A DNA stretch of 64,000 nt from Pictodentalium vernedei (lineage: Eukaryota; Mollusca; Scaphopoda; Dentaliida; Dentaliidae), in assembly GCA_031216915.1 (NCBI GenBank), contig CM062290.1, positions 381,034,718-381,098,717 of the forward strand, written 5' to 3'. Shown piece after piece: positions 1-9,814 of the stretch. The position numbers were made by a program, and so were the translations under genes. Position 1 is the stretch's first letter. Every line of letters begins with the position of its first letter. The notes under the pieces were generated by a model. It ran no database searches. It was given only the letters and a program-made list of their open reading frames with translations, and was not told where the DNA came from.

Positions 1-273
1 ATGCGTGGAAAAATGCACAACCATAGATTTTGACCCATACACGATGGCTGTACTGTAATCAATCCTCTTTATTATATCCAGATGAACAGTAAATAGGTTT
101 TTCTCCACAGTTCCTGTGTAAGATATGTGTGTTTCATGTGAGAAGGCCATGTGAGATAGATGTCTATCTCACATGATCCATGTGACTTATGTTTTGTTGA
201 CGTTCAAAGTACTGTTGTTTGTTGTACTTGATGTTAATAATAACAGTATATTCTATTCAGATTGTTCAATTTT
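1..273. other. Non-coding flank with a short hairpin
   Basis: No reading frame of substance. A 28-bp perfect-looking palindrome lies at about 148-175 (CATGTGAGATAGA / TCTATCTCACATG), of the same 'gtgagat/atctcac' type as the foldback at 819-939. Nothing else is recognised. Confidence 0.4.
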
Positions 274-277
274 TTAA

Positions 278-518
278 CCCTTTACCCAACGAATCGCCCG
301 CATCCGCCTGTGTAATATGCAAATTCAGCAGTTGAAAAAATATTATTTTTTAAAAAATTTCAACAAAACCATATCATGTGACCCCTCGTTAGAACGAGCT
401 CGACAAGCTCGTTCCAACAAGGGGTCACATGATATGGTTTTGTTGAAATCTTTTGAAAAATTTAAAAAAATAATATTTAAAATAATAAATTTTGATATCG
501 CCTGCGTTGGGTAAAGGG
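278..518. mobile_element. TTAA-flanked foldback MITE, subfamily A
   Basis: The element starts CCCTTTACCCAACG and ends with the inverse CGTTGGGTAAAGGG. It is flanked on both sides by TTAA (274-277 and 519-522), the target duplication used by piggyBac-type transposases. The whole 241 bp folds on itself; the centre is a near-perfect palindrome around AACGAGCTCGACAAGCTCGTT bounded by GTGACCCC/GGGGTCAC and the arm tcaacaaaaccatatcatg. Non-coding: the short frames across it read the palindrome on both strands. At least eight related copies occur in the window. Family assignment rests on TTAA plus the CCC start and is an inference. Confidence 0.8.
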
Positions 519-522
519 TTAA

Positions 523-1113
523 CTTAATTACTATCACTACAGTGTCCATCGATTGATTGATGCACATGCCCAATCGACGTCATCGAAATTTGTCAATGTT
601 CATTCTGCTACAAATCTTTAAGCCGTCTTGCTGGCATTGGAATTTAATTTCGTGGTATATACCGGTGGTATATACATAACTTTCGTGTGCTCTTTCCGAT
701 AAGCAAATCAGTTTTTTTTCAGAAATGGCAACAAAATTGTTCAATATTGCAATATTGCTGCACGTGCCCCTGGATTACTTTCGATGATGTCAGAGTGTTT
801 TGGTGGGAGGAGAAAAATTATCCCTGATGGAGATGGGTGTGAGATGGGGAAATCTCACCCTTGGGACAAGATATTTGCCAAATATCTTGCCCTCGGGTGA
901 GATTTCCCCAACTCACACCCTCACTCATCAGGGGTAATAATAATCTCAAAAGTCAAGGTTCTATTCTTGTATGTTGGTGGTGACTTTCTTTTGTGAGCTC
1001 TAAAATAAAGTTTCAGTAGAAGAAGTAAATATCAATAGATAAAGATATGATATAAAATTTACAAATTTGCAATTACAATTTACAATTTACAAATATATAA
1101 AAAACTATATCCA
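523..1113. repeat. Spacer with a palindromic repeat at 819-939
   Basis: The stretch 819-939 is a foldback: its left arm (atccctgatgg ... gggaaatctcaccc) is inverted in the right arm (gggtgagatttcccc ... catcaggggt), with the centre near caagatatttg/caaatatcttg. A partial copy of the region, including the 5' part near 580-620 (gaaatttgtcaatgttcatt), recurs at about 25420-25550. No gene is seen. The stretch ends at the left boundary of DIRS-A1. Confidence 0.55.
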
Positions 1114-1159
1114 GAAAATCTAAATTTCATAGTAAATTTCCTTTCTTATTATACCTACC

Positions 1160-1407
1160 ACAATTGTTTACTACAGGCTTGCACTACAGTGGAAGTCCCT
1201 AACTCGGATAAAATACTCTCTCTTTTTGTCTTTCCCAAGCAAGTTGGGAAAGAAAAGTGGTGCAAAAGCACCAATAAAAATAAGCCAAAACTGGGTCGAG
1301 TGCAACCGGCGCAGACCCAGTACGGGACGCTCTCTCCAAAGTATAACTCCACGACTTCCGTTGCCAGTGCGCATATACCGTCTCTAAAGACTCATTCTTT
1401 TTGAATC
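1160..1407 (+). repeat. DIRS-A1 left terminal inverted repeat
   Basis: Inverse copy of 7323-7572, with only a few differences (for example ctctctttttgtc here against ctctatttttgtc in the other arm). It begins acaattgtttactacaggc and ends near agactcattcttttt. Reading outward it carries GGTAGGTAT, a splice-donor-like sequence. Confidence 0.9.
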
Positions 1408-1481
1408 CGTAAACGTTAGAGTTATGTGATCAGCGGGGAGGAAAGATTCTTTACCTGTAAAGAAGATGGGAGGGCCTCCAT

Positions 1482-1576
1482 GTAAACAATTGTGGTAGGT
1501 ATAATAAGAAAGGAAATTTACTATAAAATTTAGATTTCTTATCAACCTACTCACAATTGTTTACTACAGGCTGAAT
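1482..1576 (+). repeat. DIRS-A1 internal complementary region (ICR)
   Basis: The first part (about 1482-1537) is the inverse of the element's left outer end (gtaaacaattgtggtaggt...). The second part (about 1536-1576) is the inverse of its right outer end (ttcttatcaacctactcac...). The two are fused at a TTT(C) core. This is the arrangement expected if the ICR templates the joining of the two ends in a circular DNA intermediate, as proposed for DIRS-1. Confidence 0.85.
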
Positions 1577-1788
1577 AGACAAAAGGCTGGAGGGAATCGC
1601 ATAACCAACCCCCACATAACCCTAGTGCACTGGAACCGTGAAGTAGAAGGAAGAGGTCCCGAGGCTTATCAACCATAATGTCGCGATCATTGGTAAAGGA
1701 CAATGAAAAGAGACATATGAGCCTGTGTGACACACAGACAGAAAAAAGGGCAGTAACAGCACAAGGCTGAAACTGACCTTCAAGAAGC

Positions 1789-2870
1789 CTAATGGCTATG
1801 GCAGACAACAGCCTGAGCAGAAGAAAGAGGACCCAAGGCAAAAAGGTCCTCCGACTGCTCCTGCAACTGGCGTAAATAAAAGGTGGAGAAAGTAGAAGCA
1901 TTTCTCCAGTAGGCTGCCTGCATAACATCCGACAACTTGACGGAGTTAGAATAAGCCCAAGAGGTAGACAGTGCCCGCACCTCGTGGGCAGAAATACGAT
2001 TGGTAATACAATCGCCAGCTGCTAAACGACTATAAGCCGTACAAATAGCAAGACAAATCCATCGAGAAATGGACTGAGGAGAGATCTTCTGTCGACCCGG
2101 AATGAGAGACAGAAAAAAACGTTTTCTGCCCTTCCGTATGAAGCATGTCCGATCAAGATAAATGCGAATAGCACGGACCGGACAGAGCAAAGGGCGAGTA
2201 CCCTCAACAGAGGGAAGAGCCCTGATACAGATAGGAGGAGGAGTAGTATCTGGTAACTGATTCTTAGCCAAAAAGGAGCAATCAGTGGTAAAAGTAACAC
2301 TGTTGGGAGAACTCCTAAAAAAAGCCGGGTCAACCGAGAGGGCGTGAAGCTCACTAACCCGTCTGGCCGAAGCAAATGCCATCAGAAAAGCCGTCTTGTA
2401 TGTGAGAAAATGCATAATCACCTGGGATAAAGGTTCAAACGGTGCCCCCCCCCCCCCCCCCCCAAGCAAAGCAGCACCCACGAAAGATACCATCGTGGAG
2501 TAAGCTGTAAAGTCCGAGGCCTTTTCAAAGAAAAGTGCCGAACAAGCTTGGAGAGGTAAGGATTAGTGCCGATACGACGCTTCCCCACATAAGAAAAAGT
2601 CTCTGAAAGCATAGACCTGTAACCCTTGATGGTAACAGGCTGGCGACCCCGAGAATCAAACAGATATACCAGAAACTCCGCAATCTGTGAAATTTAAGGA
2701 TTGGCATAATCAACAGAGTGATGAGCACACCATCGACAGAAGACCTTCCATTTAGCTGCATAAGCTAAACCAGTGGAGTGCCTCCTTGAAGAAGAAATGC
2801 ACTCCACTGCTCGTCTCGAAAAACCTTTACGGAGGAGACAGGACCTGACAAAAGATATGCGTGAAGGCAC
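1789..2870 (-). pseudogene. DIRS-A1 tyrosine recombinase, broken
   Basis: Encodes the integrase of the element. The C-terminal catalytic domain is readable at 1789-2493: ASARRVSELHAL (first Arg), AHEVRALSTSW (His-x-x-Arg) and AAYWRN...FYLR (nucleophile Tyr). The N-terminal part (SRRAVE...YAAKWKVFCRWC) is readable upstream. Two breaks are visible against DIRS-A2: a TAA stop at 2694-2696 in the core-binding domain, and a frame change in the C19 run at 2445-2463, which splits the N- and C-terminal parts into different frames. The homopolymer could be a real slippage mutation or an assembly error; the nonsense codon cannot be explained that way as easily. In intact DIRS elements this ORF starts in overlap with the RT ORF. 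Confidence 0.85.
2445..2463 (-). repeat. Poly(C)/poly(G) run inside the YR frame
   Basis: Nineteen consecutive C on the + strand (Gly codons on the coding strand). The same site in DIRS-A2 is the mixed sequence gcgccccctcc. The run shifts the reading frame of YR and is the kind of tract most prone to sequencing error. Confidence 0.9.
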
Positions 2871-4725
2871 AATGAAGTCGGGTCGACGTGAAACCTCCTC
2901 GGGCGACCTTGACAAAGAAGGTCGTGACGTAGCGGGAGACGTGCCGAAACCGCCGCCATCAGCGAGCGGAGCTGATTGATCCACACCCGCTGAGGCGACA
3001 GGGGAGCGATCAGAATGATTCGACAACTGCAGGTTCGAATTTTGGCGAGAACCTGAGGAAGAATCGGAACCGGCGGGAAGGCGTAGCCGACTAGACCGTT
3101 CCAATCGAGTGACAGAGTGTCCACGGCAAAAGCCAGAGGATCTGGACACGGGGACACGAAAGTGTCCACCTGATGGTTCCAACGAGTCGCAAAGAGATCG
3201 ATGTGGGGACGTCCCCAGAGATCGCAAAGCGACTGGAACACTGCCCTGTGAAGCATCCACTCGGTGGAAATAACCCTGCCCTGTCGGGACAGGGAGTCGG
3301 CTAGGACGTTCAGATGACCGGGAATGTGACGAACAACCACTCCGGCGTGAACATCCTGCGCGAGCAGTAAAAGATCCCGAGCTAACTCGTACAGACCTGG
3401 CGATTCGACAGGTGAGGGATCCACTGCCTGAAACTCAGAAGAAGAGCAAGAAGCTCCTTCTGGTTGATGTGTAGAGCTGCTTGATCCTGGTCCCACATCC
3501 CGTGTAGGGAAAGACCGAGAGGATCCAACGTCGCACCCCATCCGAGATCGCTGGCATCTGCCGTCAGAACGCGATCGGACGTGGGTAAGTCCAGCGGAAC
3601 ACCCTGCGTAATCCACTGAACATCTGTCCAGGGAAGAAGGTGAGGATACAGAGAGTCCGGAAACGGAAGCACCTGATCCAGAGAATCTACATTCGGTCTC
3701 CAACGACTGAGCAGAAAGTGTTGGAGAGGTCTGACACGCAGCCGACCTAGAGGAATGAGATCCGTCACCGAACCGCAGAGACCGATCAGCCGGAGAAAAC
3801 TCCGAGCGGTCGCGGACCTGGACTGGGACAGAGTCAGAGCAAAAGCTGAGAGAATCACAGCCTTGACCTGGGGAACAGCCACCAAATTGAATTTGGTTTG
3901 GAAAGACATCCCCAGATGACAAAACGATTGAGAAGGGACCAGGTCCGACTTCTCCTCGTTGACTCTGAATCCTAGCGACGTGAGCAAGCTCAACAGAGTG
4001 GCGACATCCGATTCCAGTAAGGCAGCATTGGAATGCCTCTGGAGGATATCGTCCAGATATGCCGAAGTAGTCACCCTGGACTGTGTGCGATGGAACGCTA
4101 TCACATGCGACATCAGTCTGGTGAACGCCCAAGGAGCCAGGTTGAGGCCGAAAGGCATGGCCTTGAACTGGTAAACTCGCCCCAGAAAAGCGAACCTGAG
4201 ATACTTCCGTGACGCCCGATGCATCGGAACATGGAAGTAAGCGTCTCGCAGGTCGATGCTGGCTGCGAAATCTCCCTGGTGAATTGATTGGCGGACCGAC
4301 CTGAAAGTCTCCATGCTGAACTTGGGAGCAATGATAGACTGGTTCAGGATGCTCAGATCGATAACCGGTCGGAGTCGGCCGTCCTTCTTCGGCACCAAGA
4401 ACAGGCGGGAATAGAAACCCACTGACTGAACGTTCTTGACGACCTCGATCGCCCCCTTTGCCAGGAGATTGGCAATCTCCGTGGACAAAAGTTCCCGACG
4501 TAAAACGTCTGAAGGAACTGTGGTTGGAAGAGGCACCCTTGACAGAGTGGGGTGCCGTCGGAAGGATATGCGCAGCCCGGACCGAACAACATCTAACACC
4601 CATGGATCGGATGTGATGGTGGTCCAATGGTCTGCGAACTCTGCTATCCTTCCTCCAACCTGGGACGAGTCGAGGTGAGGACCTTCATTTCGAGCCCCGA
4701 AGAGGCCCGCGAGAGGAGAAACCAC
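2765..4725 (-). pseudogene. DIRS-A1 reverse transcriptase-RNase H-methyltransferase ORF, broken
   Basis: The RT part is open from 4725 to 3382 (447 residues): RPVIDLS near residue 120, SIDLRDAYFHV near 157 and the catalytic YLDD at 223-226. RNase H begins at TADASDLGWG (Asp 390) and NQKE (Glu 424). The frame is then lost near 3382-3415, where about 70-80 bp present in DIRS-A2 (including the SDNST catalytic Asp) are missing. Coding resumes in the neighbouring frame down to 2765 with ADSLSR and the C-terminal domain (DLFATRWNHQ, PDPLAFAVD, YAFPPVP), which DIRS elements carry and which is usually called Dam-like methyltransferase. It overlaps gag by 41 bp in the +1 frame. The RNase H active site is incomplete, so the copy should not be autonomous. 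Confidence 0.88.
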
Positions 4726-6886
4726 CTCTGCTAAATGAAGAATCCTGAGACTTCCCTCGATTCTGCCGACCCCTACCTTTACCCCGTGAGTAAGAAGTAG
4801 AGTCAGCGGCAGAAGGACCAGCCTTTTGCTTCACAGAGGAAGCAGAAGGGTACTTGTTAGGCTTGGAACGGCCCTTGCCTCCCCGAGAAGGCTGATCAAG
4901 CTGACGAAACAGCAGCTGATCTTTGGAATGACGTAGGACGTCATCCCGGACCGTTGACACGGAACCATGGAAAAGTTGCGGACCTGCCAAAGAAGCAGAT
5001 CGAAGAGTAGCACGCTGCTCCTCGGGAAGGGATCGTCCTGTGTCCAGCACAGCGTCCCTTCGAACTAATTCCAAATTGGCCGTGTTACAGGCATGCGTGT
5101 GAGTAAGGTGCATAAGCGCCTTGGACAGCACACGCAAAGGAGCCTGTACCTCGTCAAACTTATCTGGAGGCAGATAAGCAGCCAAAGCTGAGACGACGTG
5201 ATCTGAGAGAGAAAGCATGCCAAGCATCTCTCTAGATAAGCCCAACGTGGACTCCAGAGTCATCATTGGAATGACGGCAGACTTGGGCTTGGAAAGCCCG
5301 AGGGAAGTGGAGTCCCGATCCAGAACCGTCAAAGTCTGGCAGACTGACAGATTGGCGGAATCGTAGGAACGATAACGCACAGGAGGCAAAAAGGTGTCAA
5401 CCCTGGTGAAGAACGAAGTCTTCAAAGCCTTGGAATTCAGCTTGGCATCCAATGCTGAAAAAGCCTCAACCACCTGTACCGACTGGCATGGTCGAAGGCG
5501 CCCAGAAGCAGGTTGCTCCATAGGCTGTTGGCGCGCGACCGATGATCGCGGCCAGGCTGACACTGTCGGCTGGTTAGCAGGTTTGAGCTCAGGCAGAAAC
5601 CCAAACACAAAGTCAAGAGCCGCCCCCAAGTCCGAAGACTGCTGGCCCTCGACCTCAAGCATGTCGGACTCCTCCCCAGAGTCGGAAGACACATAGCCCA
5701 TCGTGGGCAAACCAGCCAACGCCTCCCATGGTGTCGGGACACCAGAGGAATCGGAAACCGGCCTGTTTCCAATCCTGGGAGGCGGCGCCATAGGAGGCGC
5801 CTGGAAACCACCCATAGCCTCGCTGGAAGCAACAGGAAGGCTCTTTGAGAGAACCTGAGTGAGTAAGGAGAGGGCCTCCCTAAGCTCACTGCCTGTACCG
5901 ACCGGTTCGACAGGGGAGCGAACCGGCAAAGTGGCTTCACCTCTGACCCTCTTAACCAGCGAAGGGTCACGATCCTCCAATACACCCGACACGGGACGAC
6001 GGGCGGCAGCCGAAACATCTGAAGGCAGACGTGTATAGGGGTACGATGCACCCCGAGGATCAATATTGCGAGAACTCATGAGAGTCACCGTGGACCTCTG
6101 CGGGGCAGAAGGTCCAGGCTGCACAAAAGGCGTTGGTCCCCCAAAACTGGTCGTGTGACCAGAGTGAGTGGACAGAAACGCCACGGAGTTCATAGTGTTT
6201 CCACTACGAACATCCGAATCCAAAGACACAACTGTGGTACTCGACGGCGACGAGACCACAGCGATGGGCTCGGCCGGCAGCCCCTTCCGACTTCGCCGAG
6301 TTGAAGTCAGGGAAGGCTGGGGCCGATATCCCACGTCTACAGTATCGGACAGTCCTGCAGTCCCCTGCAGCGAAAAGCCGAGGCCGGCTGAAACAGACAA
6401 TGAAGCAGACGGACCAGCAGCAGTAGTAGATACGTCGAGAGTCGTTGAGGCTGGTGAAATAGTGGAGAGAGCACACCGGCTCGGCTCCGAAGGAGGAGTC
6501 ACAACCCTAGTGACAGCCTCAGATGTCGACTGGAGGGGGACCGTAGTCCCGGAACCAGGCATCTCTACACCAGAACACTCAACGGCTCCCGCAGTATCCA
6601 CCACAGGAAAAGACTGCACATCCCCCACGGAGGAGGAATAACTCTCACCAGACAAAGTCGGCTCGGGAGGCCCCGAACGACCACGTTCTCCTTTCCCGCG
6701 GGAGCGGGAGGCACGGCCACGAGAACGAACGACACGATTTACTGACGCCCAGAAGGTGGAAGACCATGTTCCACAGACACCACACGGCCGCTCGGCCGAA
6801 CACCCATTACAGGAGGAACACGACAAATGTACATCGTCCACATGCTTAGGCAGCAGACACTGCCCACAAGGAATTGTCCTAGGCAT
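4685..6886 (-). CDS. DIRS-A1 Gag-like protein, 733 aa
   Basis: Presumed nucleocapsid/RNA-binding protein of the retroelement. The start is taken at the ATG of MPRTIPCGQC because the same start context is conserved in DIRS-A2; the open frame extends 71 codons further upstream without conservation. N-terminus: a Cys/His cluster (C7, C10, H15, H20, C23, C26, C29, C35, C38, then W41 and FW45-46) that probably binds zinc. The middle (residues ~60-480) is Ser/Thr/Pro-rich and variable. The conserved domain is the C-terminal third (SALDAKLNSKALK, LSREMLGMLSLSDHV, HACNTANLELVRRDAVLD, GPQLFHGS), and the protein ends in an Arg/Gly/Ser-rich basic tail. Uninterrupted. Confidence 0.85.
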   Translation of the reverse strand: MPRTIPCGQCLLPKHVDDVHLSCSSCNGCSAERPCGVCGTWSSTFWASVNRVVRSRGRASRSRGKGERGRSGPPEPTLSGESYSSSVGDVQSFPVVDTAGAVECSGVEMPGSGTTVPLQSTSEAVTRVVTPPSEPSRCALSTISPASTTLDVSTTAAGPSASLSVSAGLGFSLQGTAGLSDTVDVGYRPQPSLTSTRRSRKGLPAEPIAVVSSPSSTTVVSLDSDVRSGNTMNSVAFLSTHSGHTTSFGGPTPFVQPGPSAPQRSTVTLMSSRNIDPRGASYPYTRLPSDVSAAARRPVSGVLEDRDPSLVKRVRGEATLPVRSPVEPVGTGSELREALSLLTQVLSKSLPVASSEAMGGFQAPPMAPPPRIGNRPVSDSSGVPTPWEALAGLPTMGYVSSDSGEESDMLEVEGQQSSDLGAALDFVFGFLPELKPANQPTVSAWPRSSVARQQPMEQPASGRLRPCQSVQVVEAFSALDAKLNSKALKTSFFTRVDTFLPPVRYRSYDSANLSVCQTLTVLDRDSTSLGLSKPKSAVIPMMTLESTLGLSREMLGMLSLSDHVVSALAAYLPPDKFDEVQAPLRVLSKALMHLTHTHACNTANLELVRRDAVLDTGRSLPEEQRATLRSASLAGPQLFHGSVSTVRDDVLRHSKDQLLFRQLDQPSRGGKGRSKPNKYPSASSVKQKAGPSAADSTSYSRGKGRGRQNRGKSQDSSFSRGGFSSRGPLRGSK

Positions 6887-7322
6887 GAAAAAGGTGAGAG
6901 GAGCAGAGAAGGTGAGATCAGAAAACAGAACACCCCCAAAGAGAGAAAGGTGACAGAAACAAAGACCCCAGACGGTTGACTGGGAACCACCCAACAGGAA
7001 GACTACTCTCAACAGAAAGAAGAAACACTGTAGGAGTGGTACCCCGCTGACACCTAACTCTAACACAATTAGAAAAAATTGCAAAAAAAGCATGAACAAT
7101 AATTGTGAAAATCTAAGTCCGAACCGCGTGGCCCGCGAAAATCGCGCGCGACCCGAGAGCGAGCAAATAAAAATACATTATGGACATATAATAGAAAAAA
7201 GAGAATATAAAACACTGTTCCTGAGAATACAAAGGATACACTGTGGTATAATGAATCAGGAATCATCAAACATCGAGCTGGTGGAACACTGATAAGCGTG
7301 CAAAAACATCTCGACACGAAGC

Positions 7323-7572
7323 GGATTTTAAAAAGAATGAGTCTTTAGAGACGGTATATGCGCACTGGCAACGGAAGTCGTGGAGTTGTACTTGGGAGAG
7401 AGCGTCCCGTACTGGGTCTGCGCCGGTTGCACTCGACCCAGTTTTGGCTTATTTTTATTGGTGCTTTTGCACCACTTTTCTTTCCCAACTTGCTTGGGAA
7501 AGACAAAAATAGAGAGTATTTTATCCGAGTTAGGGACTTCCACTGTAGTGCAAGCCTGTAGTAAACAATTGT
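7323..7572 (-). repeat. DIRS-A1 right terminal inverted repeat
   Basis: Inverse of 1160-1407. It lies about 440 bp upstream of the gag ATG on the coding strand, so it should hold the promoter. Reading outward it gives GTGAGTAGG, a donor-like sequence. The last 16 bp before the GAAA junction (gagtaggttgataag) differ from the left end, and the ICR explains this. Confidence 0.88.
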
Positions 7573-7828
7573 GAGTAGGTTGATAAGAAATATCTAATTC
7601 ATTTGATCATATTCAGAAAGACAATTTAAAAACTTCATATATAATATAAAAAGTATCAGCAGAACATTTTTACAGTATTATGGAACTGATCTGAGGGGTT
7701 TTTACGCTAAAAATATGGTTTCAAAGGAATGAAGGTGCGCAGGGATGGTATGGGGAACAAGCCCTTTTTGACCCTCGAAATACGGTTTGTTTATGGAGAT
7801 AACAATATATACCCCATGTGACAGATAT

Positions 7829-8075
7829 GATAAATTTAAAGTAATTTGTATATTTTTTATACTTACCAATGGCCCAGACTCAGCTGGTGCAAACTCATTA
7901 ATTTCCAGGGCCAAACACAAATTTTGAACCCCCCAATCCCCAAAAGTTGCATACAAAACCGAAAAAGAAAAGTCCTAACTGGTCCTCCATACTTTTGCTT
8001 AGTACGCATGCACAGTAACCAGGAAATGACAGAAACTGGTGCCAACATCGTTCTTCCTAGTTATGCCTGCTAAAT
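7829..8075 (+). repeat. DIRS-B1 left terminal inverted repeat
   Basis: Shares taccaatg(g/a)cccagac, gctggtgc(a/t)aactc and ggccaaacacaaatttt with the left ends of B3 (37882) and B4 (57350). Reading outward it contains GGTAAGTAT, a consensus splice donor. The matching right arm at 12741-12833 is internally shortened. Confidence 0.8.
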
Positions 8076-8117
8076 GTTATACATATCTATCATGGGAGGG
8101 CCATCCTCATCTTCGCC

Positions 8118-8205
8118 ATTGGTAAGTATAAAAAATATACAAATTACTTTAAATTTATCATATTTTTATACTAACAAACAATGGCCCAGACGTAGCTGAA
8201 TCATA
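8118..8205 (+). repeat. DIRS-B1 internal complementary region
   Basis: cattggtaagtataaaaaat (inverse of the left end) runs into tatttttatactaacaaac (inverse of the right end), joined at an ATAT core. Same fusion logic as in DIRS-A1, A2, B3 and B4. Confidence 0.78.
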
Positions 8206-8880
8206 AAAAGGCTGGACGGCCTAGGACTTAAGAAGAGTGTAGTATCTCAGTTACTCCATAATAAAAAATAGCACCTAAAGGAGAATAGGAGAAGAAATAG
8301 GAATTACTCATGTCTATCTCTTTTCACAATAAAAAAAGAGAATGACATAACACCCAATATATACTGGAGTAAAACATAATAATTTCTCCATTTAATTCCA
8401 GCATAACCCTTTATGCCAATTCGGTGAAGGAAACCAATTATAAGGAAGTCCAGAGAATGAGATGCCTTATAGTCATTAACAGTGTCCAAGGATTGTATAT
8501 TAACGCTCGTATGACACGTAACATATACAAATGCTTCACACTGAGCTACACTTCAAAAGCAATACATAAATGAGACATAGTTGTTGCTTCACATCGAGCT
8601 ACACATTAAAACCACCCAGCACCGATGCTGGACTACTGACACTAGAGGAGGTATTCCCTTACTTTTCACTATAAAGCAAGATGATATAAAGGGAAATACC
8701 ATCTCCCCCCTTCCCCTTGTTCTGAAGGAAATTCCTCAGAATGAAGAGGGCAGCGGAACAACGTCAGTGCTTGAGTAGACTGCCTAAGACATCACTGAGA
8801 TGTATTATTAATGGATGACATTTTGTGCGACAGGAGTACCCAAGGACCTCAGGTCACTGGCGATAGACTCTAAATTTCTA
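8206..8880 (-). other. 3' non-coding part of DIRS-B1
   Basis: Lies between the ICR and the YR remnant. A motif near 8500-8570 (cgtatgacacgtaacatatac, ttcacac-gagctacac) recurs at about 38545-38595 in DIRS-B3, so this is conserved 3' sequence of lineage B and not host DNA. No coding capacity is seen. Confidence 0.5.
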
Positions 8881-9800
8881 AGATAGAACTTTGTAAATGA
8901 AGACGGTTGCGTCCAGTAGGCTGCCTTCATTAAATCAGCAATAGCAATACTATTTGAATAAGCCCAAGAAGAAGACAGTGCTCTAACTTCATGTGCTGAA
9001 ATCTTATTGACAGAGTGTTGATCCGCTGATAGGCTCTCGTAAGCAATTCTTACTGCCAGTTGAATCCATCTAGCGACTGAATGAACAGAAATATCCTTTC
9101 TCCTAGGAATAAGAGAAAGGAAGAACCTTTTTCTTCCTTTTCTAATAAAGCTAGATCAACATTTATATATGTGCATCGCTCACACTGTACACAACAGCGG
9201 TGTACGGTTGTCCGAGAATGGTAGGCCTTAATGACAATAGGCTCCGGATACTTATCCGGAATCTGATTCTTAGCCAAGAATTCCACTTCCGTAGTAAGAG
9301 TAAAAGTATTACCCACACTATGGTGATGTGAATCTTCGACAGATAAAGCATGGAGTTCACTAACACGTCTGGCAGAAGCGAAGGCTAAGAGGAAAGCCAT
9401 TTTATAAGTGAGGAATTTAAATTCTACATCATCTAACAGCTCACAAGGAGCTTCTTGAAGCTTCAAAAGAACCCAAGCCAAATTCCACTTTGGAATTAAT
9501 CTGAGAGTTCTAGGTCTATTGATAGAGAAATTTCTAACTAGCTTGGATAAAGAAGGATCTAATCCAATACTCAAGTTATCAAGATGAGAATATGTGTCTG
9601 ATAACATAGATCTAGAGCCCTTAATGGTAACAGGCTGCAGTTTGAGTACGTCAAACAAGTAGACCAGAACATTGTAAATCTGAGGAATAGATGGATTATA
9701 GATATCCGACTGGTCTGAACACCAACAACTGAAAACACTCCACTTCGCTGCATAATTCAGAGAAGAGGAGGTCCTCCTACAGTTAGAAATTGTGTCCACT
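8881..9800 (-). pseudogene. DIRS-B1 tyrosine recombinase remnant
   Basis: Recognisable from the N-terminus (SNCRRTSSSLNYAAKW near 9780) through YKMAFLLAFASARRVSELHAL (first catalytic Arg) in one frame down to about 9200. The rest (the His-x-x-Arg and Tyr segments, about 8890-9060) lies in shifted frames. All blocks align in order with DIRS-A2, so this is a decayed copy and not an independent gene. Confidence 0.8.
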
Positions 9801-9814
9801 GCTCATTCTGTAAA

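Larger units (their letters stand above)
1115..7588 (-). mobile_element. DIRS-A1: DIRS-like tyrosine-recombinase retrotransposon, inactivated copy
   Basis: About 6.47 kb, coding on the minus strand. It has inverted terminal repeats (1160-1407 and 7323-7572), an internal complementary region (1482-1576), an intact gag ORF, a broken RT-RNase H-methyltransferase ORF and a broken YR. There is no target-site duplication. A GAAA tetranucleotide occurs at both junctions (1114-1117 and 7587-7590), consistent with YR-mediated insertion at a short core. Inverted terminal repeats plus ICR plus YR place it in the DIRS1-like group rather than the split-repeat Ngaro/PAT types. Lesions seen: an RNase H deletion, a nonsense codon in YR and a C19 frameshift in YR. 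Confidence 0.92.

Noticed and set aside
2445..2463. Programmed frameshift site in YR
   Set aside because: The C19 run is absent at the same place in DIRS-A2, whose frame is continuous; mutation or sequencing error is simpler.
6168..6641. 157-residue open frame on the + strand
   Set aside because: It lies antisense to DIRS-A1 gag and shows no conserved counterpart antisense to DIRS-A2 gag; a by-product of Ser/Thr-rich codons.
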